From Verrucomicrobiales bacterium (lineage in GTDB: Bacteria; Verrucomicrobiota; Verrucomicrobiia; Verrucomicrobiales; DEV007), in the NCBI GenBank assembly GCA_002698785.1, contig PAAG01000044.1, forward strand, positions 1 through 41,939: a stretch of DNA of 41,939 nucleotides, read 5' to 3'. The translations under genes were made by a program, and so were the position numbers. The notes under the pieces are model-generated. The model made no database searches. It was not told the origin of the DNA and saw only the letters and a program-made list of their open reading frames with translations. Below are positions 1-12,300 of this stretch, in pieces; position 1 is the stretch's first letter; each line of letters opens with the position of its first letter.

Positions 1-330
1 TACGTTGGTCGTGCCTCCGGCACTCCCCACCACTGCTGCCTGGGTCTGGGTCCCGTCTCCGATGTTGACCACGGCAGTTGCGTTGCCGTAGACAGCGGGA
101 TCGGCGAGGACACTTGCCGCATCCAGATCCAGGGTCGTAAAGACCGGGCAACTGTTGTAGTCGCTCACTTCGATCAGACCGGTCACTCCGTCCCAACCTG
201 CTATCGCACTCACTGAACCGTTTCCACCGTTCAGGATCGTTGTCAGCACGTTCACGTCTCCACCTGCAAACAGATCCACGTCAAAGGCGTGGTTAAGAAA
301 CGCTCCGCTTCCCCCATCTATCGTCAAATC
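1..330 (-). repeat. Type-B passenger block, partial copy (B3) cut by window edge
   Basis: Encodes GNGSVSAIAGWDG, then a cysteine-containing stretch, then VVGSAGGTTNV. The same order (GNGSVTLVAGWDG, then VIVGSAGGTTTV) occurs in the block at 3805-4590. The copy runs out of the window, so its length is unknown. Confidence 0.6.
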
Positions 331-3300
331 GCCATTGAGCACTCCGATGTCCACGGCTCCACCCGGTCCCATCCGGCCAATCGCTCCGCCTAGGCCATCG
401 CTCGCAGAAGACACATCCAGCGTACCCGTAATCAGCGCAAAATCAGACTGTGGAATCACGTCTCCAAGGTGCCCCAAACGCGCCAATCCAGAGGATCCAT
501 CGACCAATGTGACCGTTCCAGCAGAAACCCCGAGAAGCACATCCCCTTGCTGGGTTCCAGTAATGTCGGATGCGCCGTGACCGATAGTGGCATCAGCATA
601 AGTCCCGGAGCCCCCGGTTAAAGATAGGTTCCCGGATGCAATGCCGACTTGGATATCTCCTGACATATCACCCGTGACACCATCTCCCCCAGAACCTATC
701 TGGGCATACCCTCGACTACCAGCACCTCCCTCGAGCACGACATCACCTGTGCTTGTAACAATGCAGATATCTCCATCAAAATCTCCTTCACTCAGATACC
801 CAACGTGGCCAATCTGAGCAAAATTTGCAGTGTTAGAATCTCCACCATCCACAAGAACACCCGTTCCCGCTTGGATATGAATATCGCCGGAATGATCTCC
901 ATTGCTGAAAGCACCGCCATTTCCGATAGTGGCATAATTGTAGTCGTCTCCACCCCCGGCAAGAACGGATACACTGCCGGTAGCCGTCACGGAAATATTA
1001 CCGGCATATCCCCGCCCTGAACCCGCACTAACAGGGACAGCGTCGTCCATCGTCCCTGGGGTCTCGATAAAGTCGGCGTTGTATCCTCCGTGGCCCAGTT
1101 GAGCATACGCCTGCTGGCTCAACGTATTCCCCGTCATATTCCCGGGCCCACCTATAAAAGCCACATCTCCACCAACATTCAGCGTGATATCACTCTCGAT
1201 AAAAGTTCCCATGTAATGGCTGCTGCCACCGTGGCCCAACTGCGCGTATGCATAGTATCCCTGCCCAGCCTGAAACGTTACGTTGCCCCCTGCATCGACT
1301 AGAATTTCACCTCCTAACATGGCATTGTTCGTCCCATCGTTATCGTCAGGGTTGTCGTAGCCACCGTGCCCAATCCTCGCATGGTTATTGATTGTCTGCC
1401 CACCAGTCACACGAACATCTCCGCCCGCTTCAACGATGATGTCACCTGTAAGCGTCATGTCGTGAACCGACGTACGCTCACCGCCGTGCCCGATCTGTGC
1501 GAATGAAGCCTGCCCGGTGCGGTCCTGATCCGTCCACCCACCATATCCAACTGTGCCAACTGCGTAGTGGTTCGCTTCTACATATACCTCATCGACAGCC
1601 TGGACTCGGATCCGACCCGTGGCATCAAGAGTTTCTCCTGTACCACCATCGATGCGGTTGTAACCGATTTGAGAATAGTATCGGTGCCCGGTATTCAAAC
1701 CACCTGTGACTGCACCTCCCCACACATTCACATCCTGCCCGACAACGTTGGTCTGCCCTAACCGACTGGCTACAACTACCCCTGTATCGGCTCCACTCAG
1801 ATCGGCGTTCGCACCGATCCAGACACCAGCGCCACCGTTGGCATAAGCTCCTGCCACATCGAAGACCTGAGTATCCATGTCGATATCTCGAATCCAGTAG
1901 TAGCGAAAAGAAGAATCAACCGGTGCACTGGAGAAATCTTCCACCGCAGGATCCCACCCTGCCACAATGTTTACGTCCCCACTTCCTCGGTTGATGGCAT
2001 CATTCGAGATGAACACGTCCGTTTCAGAGAGAAGATTCAAATCGTAGCTGGAATCTCCCACTGTCGACGAATTGAACCAGATACCACCACTCCCTGTGTC
2101 GATCAGCGTGACATGACCACCGCTCATGTTCTGCGCAATTACAGAGCCCGATGCTCCACTCAATTCAAAAACATCACTGCCAGACACTCCCGTAACAGTA
2201 TCGAACGAACTCGCGCGTATGGTCACATCAGCATTGGAAATTCCTCCAGCCGTGTCCGTTCTGTGCCCGAGCCAGACTGGTGTTCCATCCTGTGCCGTCG
2301 AAATCTCTCCAGCAACATCTATCAGGATATCGCCCATGCGGGTTCCTGAACCTCCAGTCGAGGAACCATTTCCTATCATCACGATGTTATTGGCAACGGA
2401 ACCATTCGTGCGCAACTCAAGGTTACCCTCCCGCGAAATTACTACAATCTCATCTCCCTCTTTTCCGATCGCCCCATCAGCACTGTATCCTCCATGACCT
2501 ATGTAAACGGGAGAAGTTGGGCCACTGTTCCCTTCCAACAGAATATCCCCCTGCGCGCTTACCCTGACAGAACCATGTATCCCTTCCCCCACACTGGTAA
2601 CATTGTATCCCCCATGCCCGATCTGAGCAGGATGAAGGCGGATATCTGAAGGTGTATCTCCTGACGTCGTTCCCGAGACTCCCGTCCCTCCGATGACGTT
2701 GATTCCACCTCTTACTACATCCACATCGATGTCTCCGGTAAGAGAAAAATTGCCGCCGTGCCCTTGGTGACCGATCGCCGCATAGCTGTAGTAACCATTA
2801 CTGAGATTGACCGCACCATTGTAATCACCACTGCTTGCAATCACATTCAATCCGTATTCGGCAAGCCCCTCCTGAGTGCCGGCAACCACATCGATATCGC
2901 CAGAATGAATTCCCGGCGTATTGAAATAAGTCACGTGCCCGATCTGGGAGTAATTGTAAGTCCTCGCATTTCGCGAAGCAATCACATCAATCTTTCCTCC
3001 AGCGCTCACATCGATATCGCCGGAGTAGCCAGAATCCCCTTCGTCTACTGATGCCCTGACACCGCCATGTCCTATCTGGGTATTGGAGTAAGAGTTAGAG
3101 GTAAACGTTTCATACTGCGGAGAAATCAGTTGGATATTTCGCCCAGCAGAAACAGAAATATCACTCTCCTCAAACGAGGACACGATTGTGAGCGACGCGC
3201 TGTGGCCAATTTTCGCATGCGTATAGCTACTGTCTCCGCCCATCAAAATAACGTCCTCTCCAGCGTCGACGTGAATATCGGCAGATCCAAAGGACGAAGG

Positions 3301-6300
3301 AGCTGTGGAAGTCACATTTCTCCCACCGTGGCCAATCTGAATGTAGGCTCCATCACTGGACCCACCGGTCCCGGTGATGCTACCTCCCGCAGCAACCGAG
3401 ACGTTTCCTGCAAAGTACCCGCTGCTTCTCACCCCACCGTGACCAATCTGTGAGTACGAATTCCCGGCGTTTCCTCCAGTCATCGTGACGTCTCCCGCTA
3501 TATCTAAAAACTCAATCGATCCACTGGACTCACCCGTGCCATAGGCACCGGAGACACCGGCCCCACCATGCCCGACCTGAGCGTAGCTGTTTGCTCCTCC
3601 ACCGCTCATGACAACGTCGTTGGCTCCATCAATCAGAATCGCGCCTTGCTTGTCTCCGCTCCAAGCATTCCCTCCATGACCAATGTGAGCATAAGAACCT
3701 GTTCCCGAGCTGGCGAGCAACGAAACATCTCCCACTTCGTCATCACAGAACGTGATGGAAATAGGTGCGGCTATTAGACCTCCTCCTGTGCCACCGGTTC
3801 CACCATGCCCGATCTGTGTAAACGAACCATTCGCCGCTCCTGCATCCAGAGTTACGCCACCAGACTTAACATGAATGTCAATCGCACCGGTTGCGTTTGG
3901 CTCTGTTGCAGTGGGTCGATATCCGAGTTGGGCAAAAGAATCAGTCGAACTATCACTACCATGCAGATTCAGACCGTGGGCCGCTACCGTAGTTGTCCCG
4001 CCCGCGCTTCCGACTATGACAGGCGCAGTCTCCGTCGCACTTCCCAGAGTTACTGTAGCTCCACCGTTCCCGAAGGTATCGCAGTTGTTAAAATCAATCG
4101 CCAGACCCGGATTAGAAACGACTGGATCACAGAAACTTCCCCCTGTGTAGCTCACACTCCCAGGGGTGGCTGTTCCACTCCCATCCCAGCCAGCAACCAA
4201 AGTGACCGAGCCATTTCCTTCATTCTGGTAGCTGTCCAGCATCGTAATATTGCCGCCTGTCACGATGTAAAAATCATCCGAAGTGGAAACAAACGTGTCG
4301 CCACCATTAATCACATAATCAGTGTTGCTCGTGTCAAAGATCGTAACACCTGCACCGATGTTTCCGTTGATCATGGTAGTCTCATCAACCAAGGCAGAAC
4401 CCGGAAGGTTCGTCCCGCCGTTGGCAACTTTCTGATAGCCATCACCGCCGAGGTAGTCCCCTGGCTGCAGCCCACTGGAGTTTTGGTGGAAAATGAATAC
4501 ATCACTTCCCGTACCGCTACCATTCGTTCCATTCAATTGACCACTCGCGAACAAATGAACGCCACCCTCTCGCGTGCCACCAGAAGTCTTCGCTCCATCA
4601 CCATGCCCGATCATCGCATAGGAGTTATCCGCAGCGCCACCGGTAAGAACCATATCACCGTCACCCGCGACCACATTGACATCTCCTGACAAAGAACCAT
4701 TAGAATTCACTCCACCGTGCCCAATCTGAGCATACTCACCCTCGGCTCCTCCGCTTCCTCCGGTAATAGTCACGGAACCATCTGGAGCCACCACAGTGAT
4801 ATCACCGTCGAAATCACCAGTCAGATTGTAACCACCATGACCGATCTGCGAATACGCCTTGTCCCCATCTCTCTCAGAAGACAGCTCCACACCATTTAAC
4901 CCAACGACGCAGATTTCACCGCTCAGTGTGACAGCCGCTAGTGTATCGCTCGGCCCACCATGTCCAATCTGACCAGAACTGAAACTGTGGTCACCAACCG
5001 TGAAATGACCAAGATCACCGTCATCATCTCCACCGCCATTTTTAATGGTCACAGTTCCTGCATGCGCATGAACTTCAATTGCACCCATGGCAGAACCTGA
5101 TCTGAACCCGCCGTGCCCAATCTGCCCGACAGAAAGCTCCTGAAGAAGCCCGCCTTCGACATCAATATCCCCTCCAGTTGTCTCTACGAAAATATCACCA
5201 ACCCGCATTCCACTAGCCCGATCACCTCCGTGGCCGATCATCGCATAATTATGGTCTCGCCCGCCACCGATCACGTCAATGCCGTCCGTAGCTGAAAGAT
5301 AAATATCTCCCGTCACATCCCCAGACGACTGAACTCCGCCCAAACCTATCTGCGCATAAGCATTCCTACCGTCTGCTCCGGCATTACCAGCCCTTCCCCC
5401 GACAACACGAATATCACCATTCGTTGTTATGACCCTGATTCCGTCTGTCGCTCCGATGGTACCAACAGCAGTCACGGTGTGATCCCCTGAGGAGGTTCCA
5501 CCTCCGTGACCAACCTGCGCAAAGGTCCAGTCGTTCGTTCCTGCAATCAAATCGACGTCTCCCGCCGCTGTCACATTAATAGCACCAGACGCAGTCCCAT
5601 TTGTGTTACGCCCTCCATGACCGACCAGTTTGTAGTTCAAATCACGATTTCCACCTGAGAGGCTGAAGCCACCAGCAGTGTCGATCACGATATCCCCGGA
5701 ATGGGTGCCATGCGCTTGGTAACCGCCATGCCCGATATGCGCGCTCGATAGAGTGTTGCTACCAACCGTCGACGAACCAGAAACAAGACTAACACCCGCA
5801 CCAGAATCGCTCGTGGTAATATGAATATCACCACTGTTCGCACCTCCGTTTTCGTAATGTCCACCATGCCCGATCTGGACTGATGCTCTCACACCAAAAC
5901 CACCTGTCATTGCCACCGAATTGATTGCGTCGATGGATATCGAACCGGAATGAGTTCCGTCCGCATCATATCCGCCAAAACCGATTTGCGAATAAGCTCT
6001 CTCCCCGTCACCACCTGACATTGTTACATTCGCAACATTGGATATGGAAAGATCTCCTGAATTCGACTGGGCCAGAACTGCTCCCCCATGTCCCAGCATC
6101 GAGTAGGCGTAAAGACCTCCACCCGAGTTCAACGTTAGGTCACCCGGCTCGCAGAACGAAACTGTTACATCTGCTTCGACGACATCCCCAGCAACAGAGC
6201 CATAGCCGCCATGACCGATTTGGGTAAAAGCACCATCAGCATCTCCGCTATTGAATGTCAATCCACTGCCCTTCACATGAACTTCGATATCTCCAGTGCC

Positions 6301-9300
6301 GCCCATTCCACCAGCGGTCGGTCGGTAGCCAAGTTGCGAAAAGCTATCCGTGCCTGAATCACCAGCAGATAGCATAATTCCCGCTCCAGCAAAAGTGTTC
6401 AATCCGTCCTTCGACCCGATAGCAACTCCATCAACTTGTGATTCAGAACCGATGGTCAGAACTCCGCCACTGTTCCCAAAGGAATCACAGGTAAATGACA
6501 CATTCAGCGTACCATTAGGAGAGATCACCGGATCGCACGGATCTGTAAAATCAACAGAGCCAGTCGAAGTCAATCCAGTTCCATCCCATCCCGCTACGAG
6601 AGTCACATCTCCTGAGCCACTATTCTGATAGCTACTCAACATCGTCAGGCTACCTCCTGTCAGAACATAGAATCCGTCCGATGAATTCACGGCAATGTCC
6701 GGTCCACCAATCGTGATGTCTACGTCATTCGCGATCGCCAGCGAAATCGGACCACTTCCGATATTTCCACCGATCATCGTTTGCACATCTGCAACCGCAG
6801 CATCTTCAAGTGAAATACCGCCATTACCGACGAGCTGAAATCCTAACCCACCCAGATAATCACCCGTTTGCAAACCAGTGCTGTTCTGGTGAAACACAAA
6901 AGCACCAGCCCCAGTTCCCGATCCGCTTGAGGCAGACAACGCTCCGCTTGAGAAAAGCTGAACTCCTCCACCCCGTTGACCACTTGAAGTCCCCGCACCA
7001 TCACCATGCCCCACCATGGCATATGCCTCGTCTCCGGCTCCGCCCGTCAAAGTCAGGTCTCCGTTGCCGGCAGCCACCTTGATCTCCCCTGTCATTTCCC
7101 CGCTCGATCCAGATCCTCCATGTCCAATCTGAGTGAAACGCCCCAGATCATTTCCCGAACTCAATGTAACTGCCCCGTTGCTCGAAGTAACAGTGATATC
7201 TCCTGTGAAATCTCCCGAGGTATCGTTCCCACCATGGCCGATCTGCACGAAAGAATCATCACCCGTGCCAACCGTAGCGATCAGGCTGACCCCACCAACG
7301 CCGACAACACAGATATCACCCTCGTGGTTCCCCGAACTGGTGTAACCTCCGTGACCAATCTGAGCAAAAGTCCAAGCGTCCACACCAGAGGTCATGACAA
7401 CCGTGCCATCAGCGTGGACATCGATATTTCCGACATATCCCTCGCCAGCGGTCTGAACATCAGCCTGGTACCCACCGTGACCGATCTTTGCGTAGGATCC
7501 TCGATTATTACCGGACGCAGATTGTACACCTGTCAGGTGGATATCTCCTCCCGCAGTGACTGAAATATCACTGTCCACAAAATCCGCGACCGTGTGCCTC
7601 ACTCCAACATGCCCGATCTGCGCTTGAGCGTATAATCCCTGACCTGCCTCGAAATCGAAATCGTTGCCAGCAGTGACCGTGATATCCCCTCCCACTCGCG
7701 CCGAAGTCGACTGAATATTATCGTACCCACCATGCCCAATCATCGCATAGTTCTCGCGGGTCTGCCCACCCCTGGCGATGATGTCATTTCCTACCTCAAC
7801 CACAATGTCCCCGGTCAAATCCATATCCTGAACTGATCCTCGCTCTCCTCCGTGACCTATCTGGGCGTACGAGGCATAGCCTGTTCGATCGGCATTCGTC
7901 CAACCACCGTATCCGAGCGTTCCCACCGCGTAATGATTCGCTTCCACAAATAAATCATTCATCGTAGCCACGCGAATTCTCCCTGTCACCGCGAGATCGG
8001 TTCCAGTCTGCGCGTCGACCCTGTTGTATCCAATTTGCGAATACTTTTCGCTCCCGTCATTGATTCCTCCGGTCAAAGCACCTCCCCACACATTCACATC
8101 GTATCCGGCAACATTTGTCCCTCCAGTTCTACTGCCAAGAACGACACCAGTATCCGCAGCGCTTAGATCTGCATTCGCCCCCACCCAAACACTACCTTCA
8201 CCATTTCCATGAGATCCCGGAACGCCGAAGATTTGCGTGTCCATGTCCACATCGCGAATCCAGTAGTACCGGAAAGGCGAAACTTCAACATCTGGAGACA
8301 GGTCCGCACTCGAAGGATCCCAACCAGCAACAACGTTGATATCGCCGCTCCCCTGATTAATCACATCCTCTGACACGTAAACATCACTAAAAGACAGCAA
8401 ATTAAGATCAAAACCAGAATCCTGTAGAATTCGATCATCAACCCAGAGTCCGCCGGAGCCCATTCCCACCAAGCTAACATGACCACCAAGCAGGTTATCT
8501 TCCATCATGCTTCCAAAGATTCCTGCCACCGCAAAAACATCTCCTCCGGAATCCCCAGACGAATAATCAAGAGACCTCGCACGAATCGTCACATCAGCGT
8601 CAGATATCGCACCCGCAGTCGCTGTTCGATGACCAATTCTTACCAGATTCGCATTCCCGGCCACCGAGATTTCTCCCGCCACATCAACGAGAATGTCTCC
8701 CTTTCTCTCTCCTGTGTTCGATATGTCTCCATTACCAATGGAAGATGTGGAAACGCCACCGAACATCTCGAGACCACCAGAATGAGAAATCACTTCGATA
8801 GTATCGTCTGCATCCCCGATTGATCCGGTCACCCCTTGCCCACCATGACCGACCCGGGCATAGGTGGCACCGGCATCTCCTCCCAGTAAGGAAATGTCAT
8901 TCATCGCCTCGACGCGTATTGATCCAGAGGCATCGCCATTGATGGCATCGATTCCCCCAAAACCCCCATGGCCAATTTGCGCGTATACTCCATACCCGAC
9001 TCCCCCTTCCACAGCTATCGCTCCATCAGAAGCCAAGACCGAAATATCCCCGCTGTATGTCTTTGTCAGTCCATTCCCGTAACCGCCGTGGCCAATCTGG
9101 GCGGAGTTGTAATTCGAAGCAGTATTCTCAAGCCCCCCAATTACCAGGATGTCTCCAGAATCAGAGGAGACAGTGATCATTCCTGACATATCACCGTCAA
9201 CATCCCGTCCCCCGTGTCCTATCATTCCGGTAGAGAAATATCCATACGTCCCTCCCTGCACAAGAATGTCTCCTGCGGCTGAATGGACGGTCGTATCTCC

Positions 9301-12300
9301 AGTCAGAGTCATGCTGGGGTGTCCACCAGTCCCCCCGGTGCTTCGAGTCGCCCCGTGCCCAATGGCTGCATACGAGTGACTCCCTTCACCACCCAACACA
9401 GTGATTCCATCAGTCACCGCATTCGTCCCCAGGGAATTGACGGTAGTCGCGCCACCGATGACAGTTCCATCCAGGATCTGAGTTCCACCGTTTCCTATAA
9501 GGGCATAGGAAGATCCTCGTGCTCCGCCCAGCACTTGCACGCCTCCTGTAGTAGCAGTCACCTCGACATCACCGGAGACCACCCCTTCGCTCGAATACAT
9601 GACGTGTCCGATCTGAGCAAAATTGCCGGAACCTCCCGAGCTGTCAGTTGTCCCCTGAACAGTGACTCCCGTCCCTCCAGTAACCGAAATCATTCCAGAA
9701 TGATCGCCGTGCGTGGAAACACCTCCGTGACCTACAACGGCATAATTATAGTCATCGCCACCACCAGCTGTCACTGCAATGCTCCCATCCGCAGCGACCG
9801 TGATGTTTCCAGTATATCCTCGACCACTTCCGGCACTCACAGGAACAGGATCGTCCATTGTCCCCGGAATCTCGATAAAATCAGCGTTGTATCCTCCATG
9901 TCCGATCTGCGCCATGCCACGCTCACTTGAGCTGTTCCCCGTTCCAGGTCCTCCCGTCAGAGAAACATTCCCACCTGCCATTATCGAAATATCACTCTCT
10001 ACGAATTCACCAAGAAAATGATTGTAGCCACCGTGTCCAATTTTCGAGTGAGCAAAGAAACCGCTGCCACTTTGCAGGGAAACGTTTCCATCTACGTCCA
10101 CCGTAATATCACCACCCAGTCGGGCGAGGTTGTTCCCGTCGTTATCATCCGGATTATCGTATCCACCATGCCCAACCATCGCATGGTTGTTGAAAGTAAT
10201 TCCCCCCACGACATTCAGGTCTCCACCCGCTTCGACCATTATGTCTCCGGTAAGATCTTTGTCCTTAATAGACGTTCTTTCCCCGCCATGACCGATCTGC
10301 GCGTGAGAGGCATAACCGGTCTGATCTTGGTTGGTCCAACCAAGAGCCCCATCAACTCCGACAGCAAAGAAGTTTGCACGCACGTCTACATCGTTCTCTG
10401 CACCTACACGAATCCTGCCACTGGCAGAAGTTCCTCCACCCTGCTGAGCGTTAAATCCAATCTGAGAATATTTTCTTGCCCCAGAGTTTGTTCCTCCCGT
10501 CACAGCACCACCCCACACATTCACATCGTAACCCGCTACATTTGTCTGACCGTCCCGGCTGGCAACAACCACCGCACGATCCGCTCCCGACATGTCCGGA
10601 TTCACCCCTACAAAAACACTACCTCCTCCGCTTCCGAAAGCTCCAGCGACATCGAAGATCTCCGTATCCATGTCGATATCGCTTATCGTGTAGTAGCGGA
10701 AAGGAGACATCTCGCTTCCGGAAGATAAATCTGAAACAGAAGGATCCCATCCCGCTACGAGATTCACATTTCCTTCACCACGATTGATTATCTCGTCCGC
10801 AACAAAGATATCCGAGTGGGACAAAATGTTCAGATCAAAAGACGAAGTCGTATCAATCGACTCCTGCATCGAAATTCCCCCAGTGCCCATATCGACAAGA
10901 GTTACATCTCCACCAGCAAGATTTCCGATCACCATGCTGTCGAAGGTTTCAATCACCTGAAAAGTATCTCCCCCCGAAACCCCGGAAGTGAAATCAAGAG
11001 ATCCCGCGCGAATCGTCACGTTGGAGTCCGAAAGTCCCCCTGCATCCGTCGTTCGGTGACCAATCCAAACAGGATTGGGATTATAGACCAGAGAAATCTC
11101 ACCAGCCACATCGACAAGTATGTCACCTTGTCTCGTTCCATCCGAATCGTTTAAGTCGCCATGCCCAATGTGAGCTATTGAATCCCCCCCGCTGATGCCT
11201 TCGAGTTCAAGATTTCCAGTTTCCGAAATTACCCGAATGCTCTCACCGGCAAGCCCCATGTTGCCGTCTGTATCTCGCCCGCCGTGTCCTATCCTCGCAA
11301 AAGTATAAGGCTGATCCCCCGACCGAATCTCGATGTCCCCACTCGCAGTGACCGCAATATTTCCATTGAAATCACCTTCGATTCCCGTTCCCGCACCAAA
11401 ACCTCCGTGGCCAATCTGAGCGTAGGCACCATAGTTCTCTCCCGCATCAATCGATATGGCTCCGTTCGAAGCGGTCACAAAAATATCGGCACTAGCGTTT
11501 CCTGTCACTCCGTTTCCATATCCGCCATGGCCGATTTGAGCGGAATTATATCGGCTGGAGCCAAACGCCTCGCCCCCGATGAGCGAGATATCCCCATCCA
11601 TTACAGTGACTTCGATGGTGCCAGATTTATTCCCACTATTGTCACGACCCAGATGCCCAATCCCTGCGCCTGCGAAATATCCCGCTGTAGAAGCATTCGC
11701 GGTAATTCCTCCCGCAGCGACAGTCACTGTTACGTCTCCTGAAGTCACAGTAGTCGATCCATAAAAATTACCGTGACCAATAACGGCCTGGGCATTACTA
11801 CCGTCTCCCCCTTGCAATAATATCCCGTCCGCACCAGTTGTCTCCACTATGGTATCGCCGGATAGATCTCCTTCGAAATTGTAACCTCCACTGCCGATCT
11901 GAACGAAAGAATTCGTGGAACTTCCCCCGGTAAGCATGATCCCCCCATTGCCGGCGGTCACATCGACGGCTCCTCCCGCATTCCCATCGATATTCAGGCC
12001 CCCGTTGCCGATCATGGCATAGTTATTATTCTGATCACCGCCCTGCAGTAGAACCTGCCCGCCTACGAGGACCGAGATATCCCCCATGTAGCCTTGCCCG
12101 GCCACATCAAAATCAGAGTCATTCCCTCCATGCCCGAGAAGTGCATAAGAAGAAGTGGAACCACTAGAGACCGATCCACTACCACCGTAGAAAGACAGAT
12201 CACCACCGGCAGATACGTTGATCGCGCTTTCAGTGAAGGAAGCCAGGTCATGCGTCGCACCACCATGCCCCAGCTGGGCAAACGCTGTGCCGCCTCGACC

